Below are positions 14,473-21,819 of a stretch of 64,000 nt of DNA, piece by piece. Both the position numbers and the translations under genes were made by a program. How positions within the stretch are numbered: position 1 is the first letter of the stretch; every line of letters starts with the position of its first letter. The stretch is from Panacagrimonas perspica. Its GTDB lineage: Bacteria; Pseudomonadota; Gammaproteobacteria; Nevskiales; Nevskiaceae. The notes under the pieces are model-generated. The model searched no databases, was not told the origin of the DNA, and saw only the letters and a program-made list of their open reading frames with translations. The stretch is from positions 2,421,534-2,485,533 of the forward strand of contig NZ_SOBT01000008.1 of NCBI RefSeq assembly GCF_004364935.1, written 5' to 3'.

Positions 14473-15774
14473 ATGGATTTCTCGCTACCCGCCGAGCTGG
14501 TCACCTACCTCGCGCGTCTCGACGCCTTCATCGCTGCGGAGATCGACCCGCTGCAGGCGCAGGACGACAACGAGCGCTTCTTCGATCATCGCCGCGAGTG
14601 GGCACGCACCGACTTCGAAGGCGGCGGAATCCCGCGCGTCGAATGGGAAGCCCTGCTCGACGAAGCCAAGCGCCGTGCCGACCGCGCCGGGTTCTATCGG
14701 TACTCGTTGCCGCGCGAGTTCGGCGGCGACGGCGGCAACAACCTGTGGATGGCGGTGATCCGCGAGCACCTCGCGGCCAAGGGCCTGGGGCTGCACAACG
14801 ACCTGCAGAACGAACACTCGATCGTCGGCAATTTCCCGGTGATCGTGATGCTGCGCGACTTCGGCACTCCCGCGCAGAAGGAGGCATACATCCGCGGAGC
14901 GCTGGACGGCGACGTGCGCATGGCCTTCGGCCTGACCGAACCCGGCCACGGCTCAGACGCAACGCACATGGAAACGCAAGCGGTTCCCGACATCCGCGAT
15001 GGGGTCGACGGCTGGCGCCTCGACGGCGAAAAGATGTGGACCACCGGCATGCACACGGCCACTCACGTGGTGGTGTTCGCGCGCAGCAGCGGCAAGGCTG
15101 GTGAGGCGCGCGGCATCACGGCCTTCATCGTCCCGGCGCAGGCGGCGGGCGTGAAGATCGAGGAATACCTGTGGACGTTCAACATGCCCACGGATCACCC
15201 GCGCGTGAGCTTCACGAATGTGTGGGTGCCCGACGAAGCGCGCTTCGGCGCAGCAGGCGCAGGCTTGGCGGTCGCCCAGGCCTTCGTGCACGAGAACCGC
15301 ATTCGTCAGGCCGCGTCGTCGCTGGGCGCCGCCCACTACTGCGTGCAGGAAAGCGTCCGCTACGCGCGGCAGCGCAAGCCTTTCGGCGAAGCCCTGGCGG
15401 AGAACCAGGCCATCCAGTGGCCGCTCGTCGAGCTGGCGACGCAGATCGAGATGCTGCGCCTGCTGATCCGCAAGACGGCCTGGGAAATGGACCAGATGCC
15501 GCACCCGGAGGTCGAGAAGCAGCTCTCGGACAAGGTCTCGATGTGCAACTACTGGGCGAACCGGCTGTGCTGCGAAGCCGCGGATCGCGCGATGCAGGTG
15601 CACGGTGGCCTCGGCTACTCGCGCCACAAGCCGTTCGAGCACATCTATCGCCATCACCGGCGCTATCGCATCACCGAGGGCTCGGAAGAGATCCAGATGC
15701 GCAAGGTCGCGGCCTGGCTGTTCGGGTACGCAGGTCCACGCAAGCGCGACTTCGCGGACCTCCCTGCGACGTAG
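14473..15774 (+). CDS. Acyl-CoA dehydrogenase, ACAD10/11-like
   Basis: This FAD enzyme would introduce a 2,3-double bond into an acyl-CoA. It has 433 residues. The N-terminal helical domain contains YRYSLPREFGGDGGNN, the FAD/substrate segment is MAFGLTEPGHGSDATHMET, the middle beta domain contains GEKMWTTGMHTATH, and the C-terminal helical domain ends with GGLGYSRHKPFEHIYRHHRR and TEGSEEIQMRK. The ATG at 14473 (MDFSLPAELV) fits family starts. It is divergent from the phosphotransferase across 50 bases, so a shared control region is likely. Together they suggest a short-/medium-chain hydroxyacyl or branched acyl-CoA pathway. Confidence 0.92.
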   Translation: MDFSLPAELVTYLARLDAFIAAEIDPLQAQDDNERFFDHRREWARTDFEGGGIPRVEWEALLDEAKRRADRAGFYRYSLPREFGGDGGNNLWMAVIREHLAAKGLGLHNDLQNEHSIVGNFPVIVMLRDFGTPAQKEAYIRGALDGDVRMAFGLTEPGHGSDATHMETQAVPDIRDGVDGWRLDGEKMWTTGMHTATHVVVFARSSGKAGEARGITAFIVPAQAAGVKIEEYLWTFNMPTDHPRVSFTNVWVPDEARFGAAGAGLAVAQAFVHENRIRQAASSLGAAHYCVQESVRYARQRKPFGEALAENQAIQWPLVELATQIEMLRLLIRKTAWEMDQMPHPEVEKQLSDKVSMCNYWANRLCCEAADRAMQVHGGLGYSRHKPFEHIYRHHRRYRITEGSEEIQMRKVAAWLFGYAGPRKRDFADLPAT

Positions 15775-15791
15775 CCCGGACGAAGTCCGGG
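15771..15791 (+). repeat. REP-like hairpin, copy 1
   Basis: A 21-base element begins GTAG and forms the hairpin CCCGGAC-gaa-GTCCGGG. The TAG is the stop codon of the acyl-CoA dehydrogenase. An identical 21-base copy lies at 63,948-63,968 and again supplies a stop codon. A looser relative (GTAGCCCGGcttcggACCGG) is near 1,866. Confidence 0.7.
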
Positions 15792-15922
15792 ATCGCGGCC
15801 GGGACTCGACGATGCCGTCGCGTTGCCGGCCTGCCGCGGGCCGTGCGAAGGTCGGCTCGCCCGGTGACCGCACTGCCGCCACCGCAGGCGCCTCTCATAT
15901 AAGAACTCAAGGAGCCCACCCC

Positions 15923-16360
15923 GTGTCAGCCGTTCGCCCGTTGCATCACGCCGCACTCCTCGCCTCCCTGTTCGCCGTGGGCCTCGTCGCCTGCTCCAAG
16001 AAGGAAGAATCCACGGCGGCCACGGACAGCGCAGCCGCCTCGACATCCGCACCGGCCGCTGCCGCGCCGGCGGCTTCGGGTGGCGGCTCGGCCGACGCGC
16101 CGGCCAATACGAAGTACCTGTGCTCGAGCAACATCGTCCTGGCCGTCAGCTACAAGCCGGGTGTCGCGAAATTCACGTACAAGGACAAGCCGCTCGAGTT
16201 CAAGGCCGAGGCGGCGGAACCGACGCGCTACATCACGGCCGGCTACGAGTGGTGGGTCAACGGCCGTGGGCAGGGCGCCAATGGCAACCTCTATACGCAG
16301 GCGGCGGATGGCACGACGGGGGAGTTCATCGAGGGGTGTATTGAGAATCCGAACAAGTAG
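15923..16360 (+). CDS. MliC-like lipoprotein (C-type lysozyme inhibitor domain, probable)
   Basis: A GTG start with AAGGAG nine bases upstream gives a 145-residue precursor. A basic N-terminus, hydrophobic stretch and lipobox LVAC (Cys near residue 23) mark an exported lipoprotein. Ser at +2 after the Cys favours outer-membrane sorting. An Ala/Ser-rich linker follows. The C-terminal domain (KYLCSSNIVLAVSYKPG, FTYKDKPLEFKAEAAEPTRY, YEWWVNGRGQGANGNLY, FIEGCIEN) resembles the MliC/PliC beta-barrel fold with its two conserved Cys. The family match is from memory of the pattern and is moderate. Confidence 0.7.
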   Translation: MSAVRPLHHAALLASLFAVGLVACSKKEESTAATDSAAASTSAPAAAAPAASGGGSADAPANTKYLCSSNIVLAVSYKPGVAKFTYKDKPLEFKAEAAEPTRYITAGYEWWVNGRGQGANGNLYTQAADGTTGEFIEGCIENPNK

Positions 16361-16570
16361 GGCGCGACGCGTAGCGCAGGTAAGCCGGGGGCGAATCGAC
16401 TGGCCCTGCGGAACGACTCACTCCGCGGGATTGTTCGCTGCGCTCACGCCCTCTCCGGTGAAGCCGGGGGCCGCTGCCGCGGCTTTCTCATCCTGAAACG
16501 AGTCCACTGGACTCGTTTCTCCGCCTTCGGCGGACCGGATTCGAAATGGTCGAACCCCAGGTTTGTTTAT

Positions 16571-16597
16571 CGCGGGTTCGAATCCCGCTCTGCGCCA
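16571..16597 (+). other. 3' end of a tRNA gene (T arm and acceptor), without a 5' half
   Basis: GCGGG-TTCGAAT-CCCGC is a perfect T arm followed by TCTGCGCCA and then a terminator. I cannot fold a D arm, anticodon arm or matching 5' acceptor from the 120 bases upstream. Such orphan tRNA 3' ends are typical attachment-site scars. The first 21 bases are identical to the T arm of tRNA-Ser at 50,262-50,353 read on the opposite strand. It faces the integrase gene at 16,872. Confidence 0.55.
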
Positions 16598-16598
16598 C

Positions 16599-16628
16599 AA
16601 AAAAAGGGCCCTTTCGGGCCCTTTTTTT
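16599..16628. terminator. Perfect bidirectional terminator
   Basis: A7-GGGCCC-tttc-GGGCCC-T7 is a perfect 13-bp stem and works in both directions. It follows the orphan tRNA end on the plus strand. On the minus strand it follows the 14-base tRNA-Ser-like end at 16,635-16,648, so it may be the original downstream terminator of tRNA-Ser. Confidence 0.85.
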
Positions 16629-16634
16629 CGCTTG

Positions 16635-16648
16635 TGGCGGAGAGAGCG
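16635..16648. repeat. Candidate distal attachment site of island A (tRNA-Ser 3'-end fragment)
   Basis: TGGCGGAGAGAGCG matches 14 bases of the tRNA-Ser(GGA) 3' end (50,262-50,275) and of the att copy at 38,634-38,647, all in the same orientation. It lies between a strong terminator and an integrase gene. The remaining 16,649-16,871 holds no gene. Confidence 0.5.
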
Positions 16649-16715
16649 TCCGCCATAATGAATGTGGGTGGATGCCTATGGTCGCTCAGTCTATCCGTTA
16701 AATGCCCTGTTTTTG

Positions 16716-16730
16716 TCCGTTAATTGCTTG
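16716..16730 (+). promoter_or_regulatory. Motif shared by the int and alpA upstream regions
   Basis: TCCGTTAATTgcTTG lies about 140 bases upstream of the integrase ATG. The same motif (TCCGTTAATTaaTTG) lies about 105 bases upstream of the alpA-like start at 34,278-34,292. A second partial copy (TATCCGTTAAATG) is at 16,693. It could be an AlpA operator or an integrase arm site. Confidence 0.35.
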
Positions 16731-16871
16731 ACGACGTTCACAGGCATCCACCACCATCCAGTGCGGGTTTGTGGGTTGGGTTGAGGATCAAAAAGCCGGC
16801 CAAGATTAGATCGAGCGCGAGATTCCTGCCCCGACATCCAGTTTTTTGCGGGTCGCTTTTGAGGGTTACAG

Positions 16872-18101
16872 ATGGCGCGGCGACAAACGGGAAAGCTCCA
16901 AGCGGTGGGGCTACTTAAAAGGAGTACCGGTCTGCACGGCGACGGCGGCGGGCTCTGGCTGCAGGTCGGTCCTACGGGCAGTAAGGCGTGGCTCTTCCGC
17001 TTCATGCTGCAAGGGAAAGCCCGAGAGATGGGCCTCGGCCCGTTCCCCGACGTACCACTCGCGGAGGCTCGGCAGAAAGCCGCCGAAGCCCGAGCATTGC
17101 TCCGCGACAAGATCGACCCCATCGAGGCCCGGCGGGCGCTCGCGACGGCCCGGACCGCGTCCGTGCTGGCAGCAAAGACGTTCAAGGCCGCCGGCGACGC
17201 TTTTATCGAAGCGAACAAGGCGGGATGGAAAAACGCCAAGCACCTCCAGCAGTGGCAGAACACCCTTGCGACCTACGTCTACCCAAAGATCGGGGACACC
17301 GCGGTGTCGGAGATCACGACGGACGACGTGCTGGGCATCGTGTCGCCGATATGGACGACAAAAACCGAGACGGCAACCCGCGTCCGATCGAGGATCGAGA
17401 TCGTGCTCGACTACGCCATCGTTTTGAAATGGCGAACGGCCGGCAACCCTGCGCGGTGGCGCGGGGGTCTTGAAAGACTGCTCCCCCGCCCGACCAAGGT
17501 GCGCAAGGTTAAGCACCACGCCGCGCTTCATTACTCCGAGCTGCCCGCGTTTATGGCGGCACTGCGAGTACAAAACGGCATTGGCCCGCTGGCCTTGGAG
17601 TTCGCGATCCTCACCGCAGGGCGAACTGGCGAGGTAATCGGCGCGATCGAAAACGAATTCGATCTCGAGTCCCGGGTTTGGAGGGTGCCGGCCGATCGAA
17701 TGAAGGGCGGCAAGCCGCACCACGTTCCGCTGTCCGATCGCGCTGTCGAGATCCTTGAGGGGCTCTCAGGAACAGACCGTGGGTTCGTGTTCCCTGGAAT
17801 GAAAGAGAGCAAGCCGCTCTCGAATATGGCGTTACTCGCGACGTTGAAACGAATGAAGCGCGGGGACCTCACGACGCATGGGTTTCGGAGCACTTTCCGC
17901 GATTGGTGTGCGGAGGCGACCAGCTATCCGAGGGACGTTGCGGAGATGGCCCTCGCGCACTCCATCCCGAACAAAACCGAGGCCGCATATCGGCGCGGGG
18001 ATCTTTTCGAGAAGCGCGCGGCGCTGATGCGCGATTGGGCGGCGTTCTGCGCAAGCGGGCAAACCCATCGCGCGCCTGTGCCGCAGGTAGAAGCGATTTG
18101 A
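16872..18101 (+). CDS. P4-type tyrosine integrase
   Basis: This site-specific recombinase is likely responsible for island A integration and excision. It has 409 residues. The N-terminal DUF4102-type arm-binding domain (GGLWLQVGPTGSKAWLFRF, AREMGLGPFPDVPLAEAR) is typical of P4/satellite integrases. A core-binding domain follows at about 90-200. The catalytic domain shows Arg in LTAGRTGEV, HHVPLS, HGFR in THGFRSTFRDWCAE, His in LAHSIPNKTEAAY and the nucleophile Tyr in AAYRRGDLFEKR, so all catalytic residues seem present. It points into the island, away from the orphan tRNA end. Confidence 0.93.
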   Translation: MARRQTGKLQAVGLLKRSTGLHGDGGGLWLQVGPTGSKAWLFRFMLQGKAREMGLGPFPDVPLAEARQKAAEARALLRDKIDPIEARRALATARTASVLAAKTFKAAGDAFIEANKAGWKNAKHLQQWQNTLATYVYPKIGDTAVSEITTDDVLGIVSPIWTTKTETATRVRSRIEIVLDYAIVLKWRTAGNPARWRGGLERLLPRPTKVRKVKHHAALHYSELPAFMAALRVQNGIGPLALEFAILTAGRTGEVIGAIENEFDLESRVWRVPADRMKGGKPHHVPLSDRAVEILEGLSGTDRGFVFPGMKESKPLSNMALLATLKRMKRGDLTTHGFRSTFRDWCAEATSYPRDVAEMALAHSIPNKTEAAYRRGDLFEKRAALMRDWAAFCASGQTHRAPVPQVEAI

Positions 18102-18187
18102 GAGACCGCACGCGCGCCGCGGATGGGGCGAGCATTCGCGTCGAAGCGGCCGAACCCGCCGACGCCTACAGAGATAAGGAGCTGACA

Positions 18188-18421
18188 ATGTCACTAGCCC
18201 AAAGCAAAGCCGCTCGCCCGCGTCCAGGGCACTATCTGACCCGCGCCGGTCTGAGCGCCGTCGTCGTCGACAAGCTCCCCGAAGACGAGCACGGCCTCGC
18301 CATGTGGCGCGGGTACGTCGAAACACCCGCAGGCCGAGAAGGCGTTAGCTGGACAGTTAAGGGCGACGTCTGGATCGGAGGCCGACCGACCAGCGACTTC
18401 GACCTGCGTGAGCGCGTCTAG
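18188..18421 (+). CDS. Small hypothetical protein (77 aa)
   Basis: The ATG is preceded by a strong AAGGAG seven bases upstream, so translation is credible. The 77-residue product (MSLAQSKAARPRPGHYLTRA...) has no recognisable domain; it is basic at the N-terminus and rich in Trp/Gly in the second half. It follows the integrase by 86 bases on the same strand and may be co-transcribed. A cargo or excision-related role is only a guess. The next 130 bases contain no gene. Confidence 0.6.
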   Translation: MSLAQSKAARPRPGHYLTRAGLSAVVVDKLPEDEHGLAMWRGYVETPAGREGVSWTVKGDVWIGGRPTSDFDLRERV

Positions 18422-18554
18422 ACAACGACCAAATCAACGCGGCGCGAGTCGCCAAAGGATGCTTCATGAAGCGGCGGCAGCCCGAAAGGCGCTGCCGCTT
18501 TCTGAGCGGATCCCCCGCGCCTAAAACGCCATCGCTCAGAACATTGGTCCTCCG

Positions 18555-18610
18555 ATCGTCCGAGTGACCGGCAGCGCGTTCAAAAGGCGCTTGCGTGAGC
18601 TACACCGTCG
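18555..18610 (+). pseudogene. Degenerate copy of the tape-measure 3' end and next gene start
   Basis: These 56 bases align to 38,396-38,452. The 3' 18 bases (GCGTGAGCTACACCGTCG) are identical, CAGCGCGTTCAA is identical, and the first eight bases ATCGTCCG match. In the intact copy this encodes the tape-measure end (IVRANRSAFKQVLA, stop) overlapped by the next start (VSYTV). Here a one-base deletion breaks the frame. It is a scar of a tail module, and the stop codon of the following minus-strand gene lies inside it. Confidence 0.65.
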
Positions 18611-19991
18611 CCTCTTGCTCCATGGAAGACTGACGAAGTTCCAGCCCCATATGGTTAATTCCCCGAACGACGTGACCGGTAGTTTCCTGCGCATTCGCTA
18701 ACAGTTGAATGAAAGTCGGGAAACTCAATTCAAGTCTTCTCGATGCCGCTCGTGACACACGGAGAATAAGCTCGCCTGAGAATACCGGAGAGTCGTTTTC
18801 GATTTGGATCGGAAACTCTACCCAGCTCGCGCCGCGCTTAAACGTTGGAACGTCCGGAAGCGTCCACTTTCGACCGAAAAGATCGAGGAAAATTTTAGGG
18901 GCGAAGTACCCTGCGAGATGAGATGAAAGCCCCTGTTCGTGCTCTGCTGATGATGGCTCCTCTTCCTTATATACATCCTCGTTTGGAAGATGAAGATCTT
19001 CATCTCTCAACTGATGCAAACTCACCAGCTCGCGCAGTGCGGCGCAGTAGGTCTCCCGAACCGGGCGAAGCAGAAGTTCCGTTGAACCGGCATCGGCCAT
19101 GGCGTCAACGAGCTTAATCATCCACGCATTGCTCGCGACCCCCAGATAATCCGAAAAAACGACAAAATCTTGGGTCATCGCATCCGCGACATTAGCCCCA
19201 AACGCTTCAATGTCCACTATTGATTCGAAGCGTTTGATATCTCTTTCCTTGAGAGCAGCCATAGCACAAACGATGTCCCGTTCTATAGACGGGATCCTGT
19301 CCTCTTTTTCTTTCAATCTGTCCGCGATGATCTTCTCCTTCAATCGTCGCGCTCTTTCAGTGTCGACGAAGCCCAGTTCTATGTCTCGCTCCGCCTCTGC
19401 TGCAATGCGCTTATTGAGGCTTTTAATCAAAGATGTTCTTCGGCGCTCGATATTCGAAGCAAAGATATTAGAAATAAAATCTAACATCCGAAATAGCGCC
19501 CGGATGAAAGGCGTCATCCGCTCTATAAGGGCGTCCGATTCTTGCTGAGCGATAGCTTGCTGAGCCGTAAGCTCTGCGGTCTGACCGTACATTTTTGTAG
19601 TGATATTTTTTTCCGTTTGCCGCGACTGGCTAATGTTATACAACGGGTCCAGCCGCAGAATGTCCGTTGAATACAGCTCTGATTGCCCATTGTTGTAGAG
19701 GGGCATATCAACCTGGGGGCCGAACCTGCTGAAAAGCGCGTGACCAGCAAAGCGCTCATGGACAGCCTGCTCGATGTCCGCGGCATTATCAAAATGCCCG
19801 AAGAAGAGCACGCGATCTAGATACCGCTCGTCTCCGTTCTGCCGAAGGGCGAGCCGCTCTCTAGCGGAGCTAAGTGTTGTATATCCAAACTTATACATAA
19901 CCCCCATAGGCGTTTTTAAACGCACATAGTAGAGATTGCCGCTTGCCTGAATTGGCTTGTACTTTACTGGCTCTCGATAAGCGTTTCTCAT
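18600..19991 (-). CDS. T5orf172/GIY-YIG-like protein with coiled-coil body
   Basis: The 463-residue protein is visibly AT-richer than its surroundings, suggesting transfer. The N-terminal 110 residues (GNLYYVRLKTPMGVMYKFGY, TTLSSARERL, DIEQAVHERFAGHALFSR) resemble the T5orf172/Mug113 branch of the GIY-YIG nuclease superfamily, with the paired aromatic-Gly strands and an Arg and Glu in place. Residues about 150-270 are charged and coiled-coil-like. The remainder is unrecognised. Such proteins occur on phages and defence islands. I use the ATG at 19991; a GTG at 20003 is also possible. The 197 bases upstream hold no gene. Confidence 0.7.
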   Translation of the reverse strand: MRNAYREPVKYKPIQASGNLYYVRLKTPMGVMYKFGYTTLSSARERLALRQNGDERYLDRVLFFGHFDNAADIEQAVHERFAGHALFSRFGPQVDMPLYNNGQSELYSTDILRLDPLYNISQSRQTEKNITTKMYGQTAELTAQQAIAQQESDALIERMTPFIRALFRMLDFISNIFASNIERRRTSLIKSLNKRIAAEAERDIELGFVDTERARRLKEKIIADRLKEKEDRIPSIERDIVCAMAALKERDIKRFESIVDIEAFGANVADAMTQDFVVFSDYLGVASNAWMIKLVDAMADAGSTELLLRPVRETYCAALRELVSLHQLRDEDLHLPNEDVYKEEEPSSAEHEQGLSSHLAGYFAPKIFLDLFGRKWTLPDVPTFKRGASWVEFPIQIENDSPVFSGELILRVSRAASRRLELSFPTFIQLLANAQETTGHVVRGINHMGLELRQSSMEQEATV

Positions 19992-20188
19992 TTCTCTCGT
20001 CACTTTTCTCGCGTTTTTAGATGAGTCTCAATCTCCGCACAGCTCTCCACATTGTGATGTCACAGTCCTATCACGGATAGCCACTCCCTCTGCTCAAAGC
20101 AGAGCGAGGGTTAACACTGTAAGTGGCTGACTGGAATATCCGAGGAGACCGCTGGCCGCGGCAACATGAGAGTTCCATCCCCATCCGC

Positions 20189-20392
20189 TTATCTGGACAG
20201 CCATAGATCCAAGTCGTCCGGGTGAATTCTGAGAATTTCGAACCGCCTCTTCTCGAACATCACGACCAGATGCCGTGTCCCGCATGAGTCGCAGCCGACG
20301 AAACGCGTGCCCTCTTCGTCTTCTTCTTCCTCGATGCCGTGAATCGGCACCCCGATGTATCCGCATCTCATGCAGGTAAATTTCTGTCTCAT
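20189..20392 (-). CDS. Small zinc-ribbon-like protein
   Basis: This 67-residue protein starts MRQKFTCMRCGYIGVP. Two CxxC pairs (CMRC and CDSC) about 30 residues apart make a zinc-ribbon likely. An acidic patch (IEEEEDEEG) lies between them. It is divergent from the operon starting at 20,567 with about 170 bases between, so it could be a regulator or accessory protein. An in-frame start 24 bases upstream (20,416) is possible. Function is unknown. Confidence 0.6.
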   Translation of the reverse strand: MRQKFTCMRCGYIGVPIHGIEEEEDEEGTRFVGCDSCGTRHLVVMFEKRRFEILRIHPDDLDLWLSR

Positions 20393-20566
20393 CGGCCCCG
20401 TCCGATTTCGATCCAACCCCGCCTGAGAATCTCATACGTGGCCCGCGCCGCGCATCTGTCTGGGCGTGACGGCTGGGCGGGTCGTATCGGCCCGCCTCTG
20501 CGTTTACCTATCGCTCGGAGCCCGGGCTAACATCAGGCCCAAGCCCATGCGGATTCATAGCAGAAC

Positions 20567-20923
20567 ATGCCCATTCCTCGTCAGGAGGCAGCCAACGCAT
20601 ACGCGGACGCAGTGCTCTTGCACTTAGAGACCGGCCGCGTGGCTGCAATTCAGGCGCACAACCGTCGCCTGGAGGTCACTCAGATGCCGAAAGGTCTGAA
20701 TCCGACCGACGTTTCAATGTGCGTTTCCGACAGCTACGCCGCGTATCTCCCGCGAATTTCTGAACTGGCAAGGGCCACGCCTCGCTTATCGAATGCAGCG
20801 CTACGGGATGAGATCGTTCGAGATCTCATGGGCACAGAATTCCTTGAGGTTGTGGCGGGCTGCATTGAGCAGGAGCCTGCAGGGTTCGGATGGGATTACT
20901 TCCCCGAAACTTTGCCCGAGTAA
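20567..20923 (+). CDS. Hypothetical protein, paralogue A of a tandem pair
   Basis: This 118-residue protein (MPIPRQEAANAYADAVLLHL) is the first gene of a tight five-gene plus-strand run. It is a distant paralogue of the next gene: both begin with an A(N/D)AYA(D/E)AVL helix, share a central L/V-Q-V-x-Q...P-D pattern and a C-terminal hydrophobic helix ending near a Cys. No known domain is recognised. Only two bases separate it from the following ATG, so coupled translation is likely. Confidence 0.65.
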   Translation: MPIPRQEAANAYADAVLLHLETGRVAAIQAHNRRLEVTQMPKGLNPTDVSMCVSDSYAAYLPRISELARATPRLSNAALRDEIVRDLMGTEFLEVVAGCIEQEPAGFGWDYFPETLPE

Positions 20924-20925
20924 TC

Positions 20926-21246
20926 ATGATCCGCCCTACCCTCGCCCAAGTTGCGGATGCATATGCGGAGGCGGTCCTCCGCGCGGCGACCGCTGACGGC
21001 GCAACCGTGCTGACGTGGTGTGACGGGTGCGTCCAGGTCGATCAGCTGGAACCGGGGCAGAGCCCCGAGGACTATACGGTCGTCATCTCCGCCGGAATGA
21101 CTGTCTTCTACCCGTGGTGCCGCGCTGAGGGCGTGACGTGTGTCGGCTGGCCTGAATCGGCCACCCGAGGCGACGTCGCTACGCTGGTCCTCGAAAGCGG
21201 CTTCGCCGCCAAGCTGGTCGCTCTCCTGTGCTCGGAGACGGCATAG
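20926..21246 (+). CDS. Hypothetical protein, paralogue B of a tandem pair
   Basis: The ATG at 20926 gives 106 residues (MIRPTLAQVADAYAEAVLRA). It parallels the preceding protein over its whole length but has extra Cys and Trp residues (LTWCDGC, FYPWCRAEGVTC). The pair may form a heterodimer; this is inference. It is followed after four bases by the 2H phosphoesterase gene. Function unknown. Confidence 0.65.
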   Translation: MIRPTLAQVADAYAEAVLRAATADGATVLTWCDGCVQVDQLEPGQSPEDYTVVISAGMTVFYPWCRAEGVTCVGWPESATRGDVATLVLESGFAAKLVALLCSETA

Positions 21247-21250
21247 CGAG

Positions 21251-21817
21251 ATGATGGTCCCTAATCGGCTCTTCTTCGCGCTGCTCCCTGACGCGGCTAC
21301 TCGCGAAGCCATGACGCTCGCCGCAAAGAGCATCGCGCTAAAGCTGGCGCACGGGGGACGCGAGGTCCCCGAGGCGAACCTCCACCTGACGTTGATGTTT
21401 CTAGGTGACGCCGTCCCCGCTCAAGACGAGCAAGCGGCCTGCGGAGCGGCGGAGTCGGTTAGCAGCGATCCATTTACCTTCGCATTGGACGCTGCGGGCT
21501 CCTTCCCTACGGCGTGGTGGCTCGGCCAGCACAAGGCCTCGCCCGAGCTTCAACGGCTCCGAAAGTCGCTACAGACCGCCATCACCACCCGGAAGGTCGC
21601 CTATGACCGCCAACACTTCGTTCCACACGTCACCATCGCCCGCCATCCAAAGACCCGGCTCGCCACGACTAGCATTGCGCCAGTTGAATGGCGCTGCGAT
21701 TCATTTTCTTTGATGCGAAGCTCGCTCGCGGGTCAGGGCGTTGCATACGAGCAGATCGCCCGCTGGTCGTTGCGCTCACGAGTCGAAGCAACTGCGGCTC
21801 AAATGTCCCTCATCTGA
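21251..21817 (+). CDS. 2H phosphoesterase (ThpR / 2'-5' RNA ligase family)
   Basis: The 188-residue protein carries the two His-x-Thr motifs of the 2H superfamily: HLTLMFLG near residue 43 and HVTIARHP near residue 125. The family start NRLFFALLPD is also typical. Members hydrolyse or ligate 2',3'-cyclic or 2'-5' phosphodiesters in RNA, and some phage members (such as Acb1) cleave cyclic oligonucleotide signals. The start at 21251 follows the preceding stop by four bases, and the next gene begins two bases after this stop. Context in a mobile cargo operon suggests a defence or counter-defence role rather than tRNA housekeeping. Confidence 0.85.
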   Translation: MMVPNRLFFALLPDAATREAMTLAAKSIALKLAHGGREVPEANLHLTLMFLGDAVPAQDEQAACGAAESVSSDPFTFALDAAGSFPTAWWLGQHKASPELQRLRKSLQTAITTRKVAYDRQHFVPHVTIARHPKTRLATTSIAPVEWRCDSFSLMRSSLAGQGVAYEQIARWSLRSRVEATAAQMSLI

Positions 21818-21819
21818 CC

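Noticed and set aside
16418-16600. 60-codon minus-strand frame containing GFEPAI-like sequence
   Set aside because: This is the usual false frame created by reading a tRNA T arm in antisense.
20094-20435. 113-codon frame over the zinc-ribbon gene
   Set aside because: The other frame has two CxxC pairs and a coherent acidic/hydrophobic pattern; this one does not.
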